Counted from the stretch's first letter, positions 45,433 through 54,544 are shown. The stretch: 64,000 nucleotides of DNA from an uncultured Paracoccaceae bacterium (GCA_947492585.1 CANLND010000009.1:97747-161746); one strand, 5' to 3'. A program made the numbers and translations. The notes: generated by a model from the letters alone, not told the origin.

Positions 45433-46665
45433 ATGCCCACCGAACGCATTACTTTTCCCGGTCATGCCGGGACCGACCTTGCCGCCCGTCTGGACCTGCC
45501 CGAGGGGCCGGTTTTGGCCACGGCGCTTTTTGCACATTACTTCACCGGCTCCAAGGACAACCCGGCCGCGCGGCGCATATCTGCCCGGCTGGCGGCGATG
45601 GGGATCGCGGTACTGCGATTTGACTTCACCGGCCTTGGCCAGTCTGACGGTGAATTTGCCCAGACCAGCTTTACCACCAACGTCGAAGACATAGTCGCCG
45701 CAGGGGACTATCTGACGCGGCGCAACATGGCGCCAGATCTGTTGATCGGCCACTCATTGGGCGGGGCCGCAGTCCTGCGCGCGCGGGTTAACATCCCCTC
45801 GGTCAAAGGCGTTGTCACCCTTGGCACCCCGGCGGATCCCAGCCATGTCGCGCATCACTTTGAAGACGCGCTGCCCGAAATTGTTGCCAATGGCACGGCT
45901 GAGGTCTGTTTGGGCGGGCGTCCTTTTGTGATCAGCAAACGCTTTGTCGATGACATTCGCCGCGCGGCCCTCAACGAAGCCGTTGCCACTCTGGATGCCG
46001 CCTTATTGATCATGCATGCGCCCCTGGATGCCACTGTCAGTATCGACAATGCGGGCGATCTGTTTGCGATGGCGAAGCACCCCAAAAGCTTTGTCACTTT
46101 GGACGATGCAGATCATCTGATCAGCCGCCCAGAAGACGCGGAATACGCGGCTGAGGTCATCTCAGCCTGGGCTGCGCGCTATGTGAAACTGGCAGCCCCT
46201 GCCCCGCCGCCCGGCGCGCCCGAAGGGGTCTTGCGCGTGACCGAAGCAGACCCGGGTGGATTTTTGCAGGATATTCAATCCGGCCCCCACCATCACACGG
46301 TTGCCGATGAACCATTGGCCTATGGGGGCACCAACAAAGGTATGTCACCCTATGGGTTTGTTGCGGCCGGCCTTGGCGCCTGCACCGCTATGACCCTGCG
46401 CATGTATGCCCGCCGCAAAGAGTGGCCGCTGGACGACATCAGTGTCGAGATCAGCCATGATAAGGTTCACGCACAGGATGCGGGCCCCAACGGCCCGTCC
46501 AAGATTGATCACTTCACCCGCATTATCTATCTGTCCGGGGATCTGGACGCCGAGCAACGCGCCAGACTGCTTGAAATCGCGGATCGCTGCCCGGTGCATC
46601 GTACATTGGAAACCGGAGCGACGGTGGATACACATCTAAAAGACACAAGCGCACTATCCCGCTGA
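45433..46665 (+). CDS. Alpha/beta hydrolase-OsmC fusion protein
   Basis: This is a 410-residue fusion. Residues about 1-250 form an alpha/beta hydrolase with nucleophile GHSLGG (about 107-112), and FDFTGLGQSDG. Residues about 265-405 form an OsmC domain with Cys in GLGACTAMTLRMYARRK and ADRCPVHRTL, the peroxidatic Cys pair typical of OsmC/Ohr proteins. This bifunctional architecture is widespread in Proteobacteria and links ester hydrolysis with peroxide detoxification. AAGG precedes the ATG. Confidence 0.92.
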   Translation: MPTERITFPGHAGTDLAARLDLPEGPVLATALFAHYFTGSKDNPAARRISARLAAMGIAVLRFDFTGLGQSDGEFAQTSFTTNVEDIVAAGDYLTRRNMAPDLLIGHSLGGAAVLRARVNIPSVKGVVTLGTPADPSHVAHHFEDALPEIVANGTAEVCLGGRPFVISKRFVDDIRRAALNEAVATLDAALLIMHAPLDATVSIDNAGDLFAMAKHPKSFVTLDDADHLISRPEDAEYAAEVISAWAARYVKLAAPAPPPGAPEGVLRVTEADPGGFLQDIQSGPHHHTVADEPLAYGGTNKGMSPYGFVAAGLGACTAMTLRMYARRKEWPLDDISVEISHDKVHAQDAGPNGPSKIDHFTRIIYLSGDLDAEQRARLLEIADRCPVHRTLETGATVDTHLKDTSALSR

Positions 46666-47101
46666 CGCCGCACCTGCGGCGCGTTGGCCACTGTGACGTC
46701 CTGCCGTCATATCACTTCCGGATCCGGTCAACCGGATCTGTAGCCGGGCTTTGCCCCGTCAAAACCGGCGCGCACATCCAAGGGTGGCCAGACCCAACAC
46801 TACCGATCGGCGTGCCCCAAGACGCCCCAACTGGGGTGAACAAAGTAATAGTACGCACACTCTGATAGGGCCATTTTGATTTCTGGCCCGGTCAGGACTT
46901 GCCAGTATTTGCCGGATGCAGTCCCCCTAAGAAACCGCTCACATGCCGCCAAATACCCCGCAATACCGCAGGTATCGGTAAAACTTGCAAATCTGTGTGC
47001 CGAATACCCTGCATCTCATCCCTCCCAGACTTGCCCATTCCCTCCCTCTCCTCTAAGACGCGAGGCATCTGCTGGACACTCACATAAAGGTGCTTTCGCC
47101 C
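46666..47101. promoter_or_regulatory. Intergenic region upstream of purB
   Basis: This 436-bp region has no gene I can support. It contains small hairpins CGCCGC-acct-GCGGCG (46667-46682) and GATCCGGT-ca-ACCGGATC (46721-46738) just after the hydrolase-OsmC gene, and the promoter of purB further downstream. I see no purine riboswitch-like structure. Confidence 0.45.
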
Positions 47102-48406
47102 ATGATCCCTCGTTATTCTCGCCCCGAAATGGTCGCCATCTGGTCGCCCGAAACCAAGTTCAAGATTTGGTACGAGATCGAGGCGCACGCCTGTGAAGCC
47201 ATGGCCAATCTCGGCGTGATCCCCCGTGAAAACGCGGATGCCGTCTGGAAAGCAAAGGACGTAGAATTTGACGTGGCCCGTATCGATGAAATCGAAGCCG
47301 TCACCAAACACGACGTCATCGCATTTTTGACGCATCTGTCCGAACATGTTGGCTCGGAAGAAGCCCGTTTTGTACATCAGGGCATGACCTCATCTGACGT
47401 TTTGGACACCTGCCTGAACGTACAGCTGGTGCGCGCGGCGGACATCCTGATCAATGACATGAACGGTTTGCTGGCAGCGTTGAAGAAACGCGCGCTGGAG
47501 CACAAAGACACCGTGCGTGTGGGCCGTTCACACGGGATCCACGCCGAACCCACCACAATGGGTCTGACCTTTGCACGCTTTTACGCGGAAATGGACCGTA
47601 ACCTGGCGCGTCTGAAACTGGCGCGTGAAGAAATTGCAACCGGCGCGATCTCGGGCGCGGTTGGCACCTTTGCCAATGTCGACCCCCGCGTCGAAGAGCA
47701 CGTATGTGAGCAGCTGGGCCTGTCTCCTGAACCGATTTCAACACAAGTCATCCCGCGCGACCGTCATGCGATGTTCTTTGCTGTGTTGGGGGTGATTGCC
47801 TCGTCGATCGAAAACGTTGCGATTGAAATCCGCCACATGCAGCGCACCGAAGTGCTGGAAGGCGCGGAATTCTTCTCGATGGGCCAAAAAGGCTCGTCTG
47901 CGATGCCACACAAAAAGAACCCCGTTCTGACCGAAAACCTGACCGGCCTGGCCCGTCTGGTGCGTATGTCGGTGATCCCTGCGATGGAAAACGTCGCCCT
48001 GTGGCACGAGCGCGATATTTCGCACTCTTCCGTTGAGCGCGCGATTGGCCCCGATGCCTGTGTGACGCTTGATTTTGCCTTGGCGCGCCTGACCGGTGTG
48101 ATCGACAAAATGCTGGTGTTCCCGCAGAACATGCTGGACAACATGAACAAATTCCCCGGTCTGGTGATGTCGCAACGCGTTCTGCTGGCCCTGACACAGG
48201 CTGGTGTGTCCCGCGAAGACGCCTATTCCATGGTGCAACGCAATGCATTGAAGGTCTGGGAAGAGCGCGTTGATTTCCGCGAACTGCTGCTTGCGGACGC
48301 AGATGTTGTTGCTGCGTTGGGCGAAGAAGGCGTCAACGAAAAATTCGACATGGAGTACCACACCAAGCACGTTGATACGATTTTCAAACGCGTGTTCGGC
48401 GCCTAA
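47102..48406 (+). CDS. purB: Adenylosuccinate lyase
   Basis: This 434-residue enzyme catalyses two steps in purine biosynthesis (SAICAR to AICAR, and adenylosuccinate to AMP). It starts MIPRYSRPEMVAIWSPETKFKIW. The fumarase/aspartase superfamily signature GSSAMPHKKNPV is present, with catalytic residues in TSSDVLDTC and RSHGIHAEPTT. A strong terminator follows. Confidence 0.97.
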   Translation: MIPRYSRPEMVAIWSPETKFKIWYEIEAHACEAMANLGVIPRENADAVWKAKDVEFDVARIDEIEAVTKHDVIAFLTHLSEHVGSEEARFVHQGMTSSDVLDTCLNVQLVRAADILINDMNGLLAALKKRALEHKDTVRVGRSHGIHAEPTTMGLTFARFYAEMDRNLARLKLAREEIATGAISGAVGTFANVDPRVEEHVCEQLGLSPEPISTQVIPRDRHAMFFAVLGVIASSIENVAIEIRHMQRTEVLEGAEFFSMGQKGSSAMPHKKNPVLTENLTGLARLVRMSVIPAMENVALWHERDISHSSVERAIGPDACVTLDFALARLTGVIDKMLVFPQNMLDNMNKFPGLVMSQRVLLALTQAGVSREDAYSMVQRNALKVWEERVDFRELLLADADVVAALGEEGVNEKFDMEYHTKHVDTIFKRVFGA

Positions 48407-48425
48407 GCCAAAACGAATTCAGATC

Positions 48426-48458
48426 AAAAAGACCCTCGCATCTGCGGGGGTCTTTTTT
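48426..48458 (+). terminator. purB terminator
   Basis: AAAAAGACCCTCGCA / TGCGGGGGTCTTTTT forms a near-perfect stem with a two-base loop and a T run, 20 bp after the purB stop. Confidence 0.9.
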
Positions 48459-48576
48459 GTTAAGGGCGGGTGGTCCTGACAAATTTCAAAAATTTTCACG
48501 ATTGACCGCATAAATTTCCGGCAGAGGTGTTTTCTAAGTATCGATAAACACAAACGTCCACATCGGAGATGATTTT

Positions 48577-49122
48577 ATGCGCACCCTTGCTTTTGCCACC
48601 GCCCTCACCACCGCCCTGGCTTTGCCGGTAACTGTTCTGGCCGCGGGCAGTGACAGCACCAAACCGCCAAAACCCTCCGAAACCACCAAGAAATGCTGGG
48701 GCAAGCGGGTTTTTGATGCCACCACCGGCAAATGTATCAAGCCGGATCAATCGTCGATGAACGATCAGCAGCTATTGGAGACCGCGCGCGAGCTGGCATA
48801 TTTGGACCGTCAGCAAGATGCACAAGCGGTTCTGGCCGCCATTTCTGATCAAACGGATGGTCGCGTCCTAACCTATTGGGGCTTTACCCACCGTAAATTG
48901 GGCAACCAGGAACTGGCGGATCAGTTCTATACTCAAGCCATTGCAACGGATCCTGATAACATTCTCGCGCGCTCTTATATGGCGCAGGGATTTGTGACGC
49001 AGGGCAAATTCGGAGAGGCTTATGCGCAATGGCAAGAAATCCGCACCCGCGGCGGAACCGGGACTTGGGCTGAAACTTCCCTGCGTAACGCACTGGAAAC
49101 AGGAAAAACTTATAGCTACTAA
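48577..49122 (+). CDS. Secreted TPR protein
   Basis: This 181-residue protein has a signal peptide (MRTLAFATALTTALALPVTVLA). A Lys/Pro-rich region (KPPKPSETTKKCWGKRVFD) is followed by tetratricopeptide-like repeats: ELAYLDRQQDAQAVLAAI, YWGFTHRKLGNQELADQFYTQAIATDP and YMAQGFVTQGKFGEAYAQWQ. It is probably a periplasmic interaction scaffold. The partner is unknown. Confidence 0.8.
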   Translation: MRTLAFATALTTALALPVTVLAAGSDSTKPPKPSETTKKCWGKRVFDATTGKCIKPDQSSMNDQQLLETARELAYLDRQQDAQAVLAAISDQTDGRVLTYWGFTHRKLGNQELADQFYTQAIATDPDNILARSYMAQGFVTQGKFGEAYAQWQEIRTRGGTGTWAETSLRNALETGKTYSY

Positions 49123-49199
49123 CTTCAGGTTTTCTTTACCGCTTTGCGGTTATCTTGGGCCTCAATCCGAAGAAGAATCTTTGTGGTCGAGGCTCAAGA

Positions 49200-50339
49200 A
49201 TGGACGAAGACATGGCATTGGCGCTCCCTATGATGGGAGATGATTTTGGGAATTTCCCCGCATTGGCCCCTGTTGATGATAGCCCTGCACCGCTTGGTGC
49301 AGCGATGGAAATGCCCGCAGCGGCACCCCCAGTAAATCTCAGCGGCAAGGCCAAGGCAGCCATTGTTGTCCGCCTGTTGTTGAACGAGGGCGCAGACATC
49401 CCGATTGAGGATCTGCCAGACGATTTGCAAATAGAGCTGACCCAGCAGATGGGTCAGATGAATTTGGTTGACCGCGATACCCTGCATGCGGTGGCTGGGG
49501 AATTTGCCGACAGGCTGGACAACATCGGCCTGTCGTTCCCCAATGGGCTGGCGGGCGCGTTGAACGCCATGGAAGGCAAGATCAGCCGCTACACCCACAG
49601 CCGCCTGCGTAAGGAGGCCGGCGTGCGTCAGTTCGGCGACCCCTGGGAACGCCTGCGCAAACTGGCCCCCGAAGATCTGGCAGAGCTGGCCCAAGCCGAA
49701 AGCATCGAAGTTGCTGCGGTGCTGCTGTCCAAGCTCGACACCGCCAAAGCCGCCGCCATGCTGGGTGAATTGCCCGGCCCCATCGCGCGCAAAATCACCT
49801 TTGCCGTGCGTCAAACCGAATCGGTTACCCCCGAGACTGTTGACCGGATCGGCCTGTCCCTGGCCGCACAAGTCGACGCCCGGCCCGAGGTCGCATTTGA
49901 CGAAACTCCCGGCGAGCGGATGGGCGCAATATTGACCCAATCGCCAGCGGAAAAACGCGAAGAAGTCATGAGCGCGCTCGACGCAGAGGACCAAGAGTTT
50001 GCCACAGATGTGCGCAAATCTCTGTTCACCTATTCCCTGATCGGAAAACGTATTTCTCCGGTCGATGTGCCCAAGATCACGCGTGTGGTGCCGCAACCCG
50101 ATCTTGTGACCGCCATTGCATATTCTTCCGACGACGAAGACGTGGCCGCGAGCGAATTCCTGCTCAGCAACATGTCGTCTCGTATGGCTGCGACGATCCG
50201 CGAAGAAGTTGCCGAAGCTGGTAAAGTCAAACGCAAAAACGGCGAAATGGCCATGTCCAGTATTGTGAACAACCTCCGCGATCTGGTTGTCGCAGGCGAC
50301 GTGGAACTGATATCAAGCGACGAGGACGACGAAGAGTAA
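49200..50339 (+). CDS. FliG-like flagellar motor switch protein
   Basis: This is a 379-residue protein, read from MDEDMALALPMMGDDFG with GAGG upstream. It has FliG-type domains: the N-terminal part GKAKAAIVVRLLLNEGADIP, the middle LTQSPAEKREEVMSALDAEDQEFATDVRKSLF and the C-terminal VPKITRVVPQPDLVTAIAY with MSSRMAATIREEVAEAG. An acidic tail (ISSDEDDEE) ends it. No other flagellar genes are near, so this is an orphan FliG paralogue or a displaced one. Confidence 0.85.
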   Translation: MDEDMALALPMMGDDFGNFPALAPVDDSPAPLGAAMEMPAAAPPVNLSGKAKAAIVVRLLLNEGADIPIEDLPDDLQIELTQQMGQMNLVDRDTLHAVAGEFADRLDNIGLSFPNGLAGALNAMEGKISRYTHSRLRKEAGVRQFGDPWERLRKLAPEDLAELAQAESIEVAAVLLSKLDTAKAAAMLGELPGPIARKITFAVRQTESVTPETVDRIGLSLAAQVDARPEVAFDETPGERMGAILTQSPAEKREEVMSALDAEDQEFATDVRKSLFTYSLIGKRISPVDVPKITRVVPQPDLVTAIAYSSDDEDVAASEFLLSNMSSRMAATIREEVAEAGKVKRKNGEMAMSSIVNNLRDLVVAGDVELISSDEDDEE

Positions 50340-50340
50340 T

Positions 50341-50378
50341 ACAAACGCCCCATGGGTCGCGCGCTATGGGGCGCTTGT
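50341..50378 (+). terminator. Hairpin after FliG-like gene
   Basis: ACAAACGCCCCAT / ATGGGGCGCTTGT forms a 13-bp stem with one mismatch and a 12-base loop, directly after the stop. There is no T run. Confidence 0.55.
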
Positions 50379-50441
50379 GCCTGCATGGGCTGAGCGGTAT
50401 ATGCCTTTGTTCATAGCCCCAGTACCGCAGGCCGTTTGTCT

Positions 50442-51335
50442 ATGCCCGTCCCTTTTGCAGACCTGAAACCCCGCCAACGGGTTCAATACTATCTGAGCAA
50501 TCTGGTGATCCGCACACTTGTGTCAGGCCTGGCGCTGGTGCCTTACAGGCGGCGCGTGCCGTTAATGGGGGCAGTGGTGCGTAAACTTGGCCCCGTTGTG
50601 GGCTATCACAAACGTATCCGCACGAACCTGGCGCTGACCCATCCTGCCATGTCGGGCACCGAAGTTGACCAGATGTGCCACCAGGTGTGCGACAACATCG
50701 GCCGCAGTTTTGCTGAGCTTTTTGCCGGAAAACCCTTCTGGGATCGGGCGAACTCAGCCACATTGAGCGGCCCGGGTCTGCTTGCCTTGGAGCGCGCCCG
50801 CGCCGAAGGCCGCCCGGTGGTTCTGGTCACAGCGCATTTTGGCAATTACGACGCGGCCCGATCTAAACTGACGCAGATGGGCTTTGAAATGGGCGCGCTC
50901 TATCGCCGTATGGCCAATCCCTACTTCAATGCCGACTACCTCAAGGCCATTTCGGCGACAGCATCGCCTATGTTCGAGCAAGGCAAACGCGGCATGGTCG
51001 AAATGGTGCGTCATCTGAAAAAGGGCGGGACAATTGCGATTGTCACCGATTTGCACGCACAGGGCGGCACGGATATCGAATTTTTTGGCACCCCTGCGCT
51101 GACCTCACTGGTGCCTGCGGAACTGTCGTTGAAATACAATGCTGTGATGATCCCGGTGTACGGCATTCGCAAAGAAAACGGTCTGGATTTCGACATCATT
51201 ATGAATGATGAAATCCCCGCGTCGGACGCCCTGACCATGACCAAACACCTGAGCGCAGATCTTGAAGCTGAGGTGCAGCGACATATGGGACAGTGGTTCT
51301 GGATTCACCGGCGCTGGAAAACACACCGGAAATAG
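50442..51335 (+). CDS. LpxL-like acyltransferase (lipid A type)
   Basis: This is a 297-residue enzyme. The start MPVPFADLKPRQRVQ is chosen over a TTG two codons earlier. An N-terminal helix segment is followed by the acyltransferase motif HFGNYD (HX4D, about residues 128-133), YRRMANPYFN and GTIAIVTDLHAQGGTDIEFFG, ending WFWIHRRWKTHRK. The LpxL/HtrB family transfers secondary acyl chains to lipid A. The exact acceptor is not clear. Confidence 0.85.
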   Translation: MPVPFADLKPRQRVQYYLSNLVIRTLVSGLALVPYRRRVPLMGAVVRKLGPVVGYHKRIRTNLALTHPAMSGTEVDQMCHQVCDNIGRSFAELFAGKPFWDRANSATLSGPGLLALERARAEGRPVVLVTAHFGNYDAARSKLTQMGFEMGALYRRMANPYFNADYLKAISATASPMFEQGKRGMVEMVRHLKKGGTIAIVTDLHAQGGTDIEFFGTPALTSLVPAELSLKYNAVMIPVYGIRKENGLDFDIIMNDEIPASDALTMTKHLSADLEAEVQRHMGQWFWIHRRWKTHRK

Positions 51336-51350
51336 CAGTGTGCCCCGCCC

Positions 51351-52085
51351 TCAATCCAGTCGGGCGGCCCCTACAATCGGCCCATATGCCCCGGCTTGTA
51401 TCAACAGCGCCGTTTTCGCGACCTTATCCAATGGGACCGACAGGTCCAATTCGCCGGTGCCGTCCCATTCATGAATAATTTCAATCTGCTGAACAACGTT
51501 GGCATAGTCGAGCGTATGACCTGCCAGCTCACCCCGACCAATCGATACAGTCTGAAACGGCGTATAGCGCACCAGCTGCACGTAATGTGTCACCCCGTCC
51601 CCAAGATCCAGAACCGGAGTCGCCGTGAGGCGCGCGCGATTGCCGTCTGGAAAAACCTGCACAGCTACGGGGCGTGGTTCGCGATGATATTTTGCAAGCA
51701 AATCCGTTACGGCCATTACATCAGCACCAACAACGTCTTCTTGCCCCATAATCACCATCTGCGGCGTATAGATCATCCGGCGGTTGGCGACGTGCGCGTA
51801 TCCCTTTTGCCGTTTGGTATGGGCAGGAGAGGCAAATTCGTCTTTCCACCCGATGTAGTCCCAATAGTCGACATGCATGGCCAATGGCAGAACCTCGGGC
51901 CGTTCGGCAAGCCGTGACAGGAGTTCGTCTGCGGGGGGACACGAAGAGCATCCTTGTGAGGTGTAAAGCTCTACAACAACCGGCGCCAAAACAGGCTCGG
52001 CTTGTGCAGCGGGGGCAGCCATCAAACCTGCACTCGCACTCAGCCCCCCAGCCAACACAATCATTGCAGCTCTTATCACGCGCAT
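51351..52085 (-). CDS. Secreted DUF1223 protein
   Basis: This 244-residue protein has a signal peptide (MRVIRAAMIVLAGGLSASAG...AQA). The mature part begins VVELYTSQGCSSCPPADELL, with a CxxC pair in a thioredoxin-like fold, and continues VDYWDYIGWKD and IYTPQMVIMGQ. This matches the DUF1223 family. It is probably a periplasmic redox protein. AAGGGG lies upstream of the ATG. Confidence 0.88.
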   Translation of the reverse strand: MRVIRAAMIVLAGGLSASAGLMAAPAAQAEPVLAPVVVELYTSQGCSSCPPADELLSRLAERPEVLPLAMHVDYWDYIGWKDEFASPAHTKRQKGYAHVANRRMIYTPQMVIMGQEDVVGADVMAVTDLLAKYHREPRPVAVQVFPDGNRARLTATPVLDLGDGVTHYVQLVRYTPFQTVSIGRGELAGHTLDYANVVQQIEIIHEWDGTGELDLSVPLDKVAKTALLIQAGAYGPIVGAARLD

Positions 52086-52339
52086 AAATTCTACCCCTTA
52101 TATCAGGTCACCAGATGTACCCGTTGACCACTGCGATAGCCAATCAATCATTGTTGACAGGAATGAGAGCATCCCGCATGCCCTGCCCCAATTTGGTCCA
52201 ACGGGCTGTGTGAACACTAATCGACCTCTATGTCTATTAAGTCATTTCGAGTCTTAAGTTACTATTGTGCACCTAGGTCAATATGGTTAGATGGTCATAA
52301 ATAATTCTTTGATTTTCTGTTAAAACTAGGGAAACTCTC

Positions 52340-52711
52340 ATGAGCCGCCGCGCCGTAAATCACGATTGTGCCATCCGCGATGTCCTGGATCGGATCAGCG
52401 ACGCCTGGTCAGTTCTGATCATTATTGAACTTGGCAAAGGCCCCAATCGCTTTAATGCCTTGCGCCGGGTTGTTGATGGGATTTCCCAACGTATGCTGAC
52501 GGTCACATTGCGCAATCTGGAACGTGACGGGCTGGTGTCGCGCAAGGTTCTGGATCTTTCGCCGCCTCAGGTCGAATATGCGCTGACCACACGAGGTTGC
52601 TCGCTCATTGGGGCGCTCACGCATTTGTCGACATGGGCAGAACAACATCAGGATGAAATTCGCACCGACCGCGCGGCCTATGACACGCGCCAAGCGCAAC
52701 GAACTGAATAA
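52340..52711 (+). CDS. HxlR family transcriptional regulator (second)
   Basis: This 123-residue regulator has a winged-helix core: CAIRDVLDRISDAWSVLIIIELGKGPNRFNALRRVVDGISQRMLTVTLRNLERDGLVSRKV (read in segments). Cys10 is in the N-terminal helix, where some HxlR proteins carry a sensing thiol. The AT-rich region upstream contains TGGTCATAA-type repeats. A monooxygenase gene follows after 113 bp. Confidence 0.93.
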   Translation: MSRRAVNHDCAIRDVLDRISDAWSVLIIIELGKGPNRFNALRRVVDGISQRMLTVTLRNLERDGLVSRKVLDLSPPQVEYALTTRGCSLIGALTHLSTWAEQHQDEIRTDRAAYDTRQAQRTE

Positions 52712-52768
52712 TTCGTCCGTGTTCCCAGGTCGCAGCATCAAAAATTCACTAATAGATAACAAGTCTGT

Positions 52769-52780
52769 TCTAGATCTAGA
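52769..52780. promoter_or_regulatory. Perfect 12-bp palindrome TCTAGATCTAGA
   Basis: This self-complementary sequence lies between the HxlR gene and the monooxygenase gene, about 45 bp before the ATG of the latter. It may be an operator. It contains two overlapping CTAG steps, which are rare in GC-rich genomes. Confidence 0.4.
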
Positions 52781-52824
52781 GTGAGTTTTTACCTTTTCCC
52801 CTGTTATAAAAGAGCGAACCTGCG

Positions 52825-53109
52825 ATGAAGGAAGCTGTAGCTGTAACGTTAACACCCAGCGAAAATATGTTCGACGCGCTCGCCGACCTGTTGGACGGAC
52901 TATTGGCTGAAACGCGGAAACGCGACGGGTGTCTACACGCCATGCTGTGCCGCGACAAAGAACAAAACGAACTGATGATCGTTCAATTGTGGGCATCAAC
53001 AGCAGCGCATGAAGCCTACCTCGACTGGCGGGCGGATCGCGGAGATCTGCACGCTGTTCATGAATATCTAGACAACGAAGCCATATACCGCGTGTATCAA
53101 GCAACCTAA
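52825..53109 (+). CDS. Antibiotic biosynthesis monooxygenase-type protein
   Basis: This 94-residue protein has the ABM/quinol monooxygenase dimeric alpha-beta barrel pattern: MKEAVAVTLTPSENMFDALADLLDGLLAETRKRDGCLHAML, then NELMIVQLWASTAAHEAYLDWRAD. Such proteins oxidise quinols or sense them. It follows an HxlR regulator, the same combination seen for electrophile-responsive systems. Confidence 0.88.
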   Translation: MKEAVAVTLTPSENMFDALADLLDGLLAETRKRDGCLHAMLCRDKEQNELMIVQLWASTAAHEAYLDWRADRGDLHAVHEYLDNEAIYRVYQAT

Positions 53110-53131
53110 CAGGCGCAACAGTTTGGGGCGT

Positions 53132-53665
53132 TTATTGCCCGGCTTGGGCCAAGATCGGCGCCAATGTCTGATCAATCACGCGCTGGGTCAATGGCCCGGC
53201 AATACGCGCCAGAATTTTACCATTTGCATCCACCACAAAGGTCTCGGGCAGACCGTAAACCCCCCAGTCAATCGACTGGCGTTTACTGCCGTCGTACAAC
53301 AGCCCGGTATAGGGATTGCCCAGCTCATTCAGAAACGCCGCGGCGTCTTTTTCGCCGTAGTCCTGATTGATGCCATACACCGGATAGGTTTTGGCCAATT
53401 CCATCAGATTTGGGTGTTCTGCGCGACACGGGGCGCACCAGCTGGCCCAGAAGTTCACCAGACTAATATCTTCACCGGACAAATCAGCGCTCGTAAAATG
53501 CGGGTAGTCCAGCAACGGTGCCGGGGCCACGGTTGGCACCTCGCGCCCCACCAGTACGGACGGCAGCCCGTCTGGATCCTCCCGATGCAAGCCAATAAAG
53601 GCCATGCCGGCAAACGCCGAAAACACCAACAAGGGCACGGCCATCAACGGAGAGATCTTAGCCAT
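53132..53665 (-). CDS. ccmG: Thiol:disulfide interchange protein CcmG/DsbE
   Basis: This is a 177-residue periplasmic thioredoxin-like protein that keeps apocytochrome cysteines reduced for heme ligation. The start MAKISPLMAVPLLVF follows the ccmD end with an 8-base overlap. The N-terminal membrane anchor (about 5-25) is followed by the active site WASWCAPCRAEHP (Cys-Ala-Pro-Cys) and GLPETFVVDANG with cis-Pro. It is the last gene of the ccm set. Confidence 0.95.
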   Translation of the reverse strand: MAKISPLMAVPLLVFSAFAGMAFIGLHREDPDGLPSVLVGREVPTVAPAPLLDYPHFTSADLSGEDISLVNFWASWCAPCRAEHPNLMELAKTYPVYGINQDYGEKDAAAFLNELGNPYTGLLYDGSKRQSIDWGVYGLPETFVVDANGKILARIAGPLTQRVIDQTLAPILAQAGQ

Positions 53666-53810
53666 TCTTGCGCCCTCTTTGTTCAATCATCCGCATCTCA
53701 GCGCGGATTTTGCGCCCCCGCCACAGGGTCAGCCCAACCAATGCCAGTAATAGCGCCAGTGATGCGCCATACGCGGATAAAACCGTGTCTGCGTATTTCC
53801 CCAGATCCAT
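53658..53810 (-). CDS. ccmD: Heme exporter protein CcmD
   Basis: This 50-residue small membrane protein begins MDLGKYADTVLSAYGASLAL, has one hydrophobic helix (about 13-29), and ends with basic residues (WRGRKIRAEMRMIEQRGRKNG). CcmD stabilises CcmABC and heme-loaded CcmE in cytochrome c maturation. It lies between ccmC (3-bp gap) and ccmG (8-bp overlap), as expected. It is short and is easily missed in automated calls. Confidence 0.92.
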   Translation of the reverse strand: MDLGKYADTVLSAYGASLALLLALVGLTLWRGRKIRAEMRMIEQRGRKNG

Positions 53811-53812
53811 GA

Positions 53813-54544
53813 TCAGCTCTCCAGTCGTTCACGTGCGATCAACGCCTTGATCCGGCGGGCGCGAATTTCAGTGCCGGTGCGATACAACACAAGCGCTAAA
53901 AACAACAGCGCAAAGCCGATCATGCAGACATAGAGCGGGTTGGAAAACACATCGGCGACGTTCTCTTCTTTGTCCAGACTCAGCGACGCACCCTGATGCA
54001 AACCCTGGTTCCAGAACAGCACGGCATAGCGGCTTAGCACCGCAAAAACTGATCCCACCAAACAAAGAATAGACGTCAGGTCGGCGGCGGTGTCTGGGTC
54101 ATCAATGGCTTCCCACAGGGCGATGTAGCCAAGGTAAAACAGAAACAATACCAAAAATGAGGTCAGTCGTGGATCCCAGGCCCACCATGTGCCCCACATG
54201 GGCTGCCCCCAAAGTGCACCGGTAATCAGGGCAATCAGCGTCATGACAACCCCCACAGGCGCGGCGGCCTTAGCGGCAAGCGCACTGACGTGGTGGCGGC
54301 GGATAATCCAGATCAGCGAGGCCACCAGCATCATGAACCACGCATTGATTGCCATCAGCGCTGCGGGCACGTGGATAAAGATGATCTTGACCGTGGACCC
54401 CTGCCGATAATCGTCCGGTGTAAAGAAAAACCCCCAGATCAGACCAACCACAATACTGGCCGCGGCGGCGATCCACAGCACGGGCAACACCCGTTCGGAT
54501 GTGGTCAGAAATTTCTTTGGATTGGCATATTCCCAGAGTGACAT
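53813..54544 (-). CDS. ccmC: Heme exporter protein CcmC
   Basis: This 243-residue, six-helix membrane protein contains the Trp-rich signature GTWWAWDPRLTSFLVL (about 137-152), where heme binds, and conserved His in HVPAALMA and LFWNQGLHQGAS. It passes heme to CcmE in the periplasm. It is encoded 32 bp after ccmB and immediately before ccmD. Confidence 0.97.
   Translation of the reverse strand: MSLWEYANPKKFLTTSERVLPVLWIAAAASIVVGLIWGFFFTPDDYRQGSTVKIIFIHVPAALMAINAWFMMLVASLIWIIRRHHVSALAAKAAAPVGVVMTLIALITGALWGQPMWGTWWAWDPRLTSFLVLFLFYLGYIALWEAIDDPDTAADLTSILCLVGSVFAVLSRYAVLFWNQGLHQGASLSLDKEENVADVFSNPLYVCMIGFALLFLALVLYRTGTEIRARRIKALIARERLES

Noticed and set aside
46721..46738. GATCCGGT-CA-ACCGGATC hairpin after the hydrolase-OsmC gene
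   Set aside because: It has a two-base loop and no T run. It could be a weak terminator or a chance palindrome.
54347..54360. FNR-like site TTGATTGCCATCAG
   Set aside because: It lies inside the ccmC coding sequence and has one mismatch. It shows that such matches arise by chance here.
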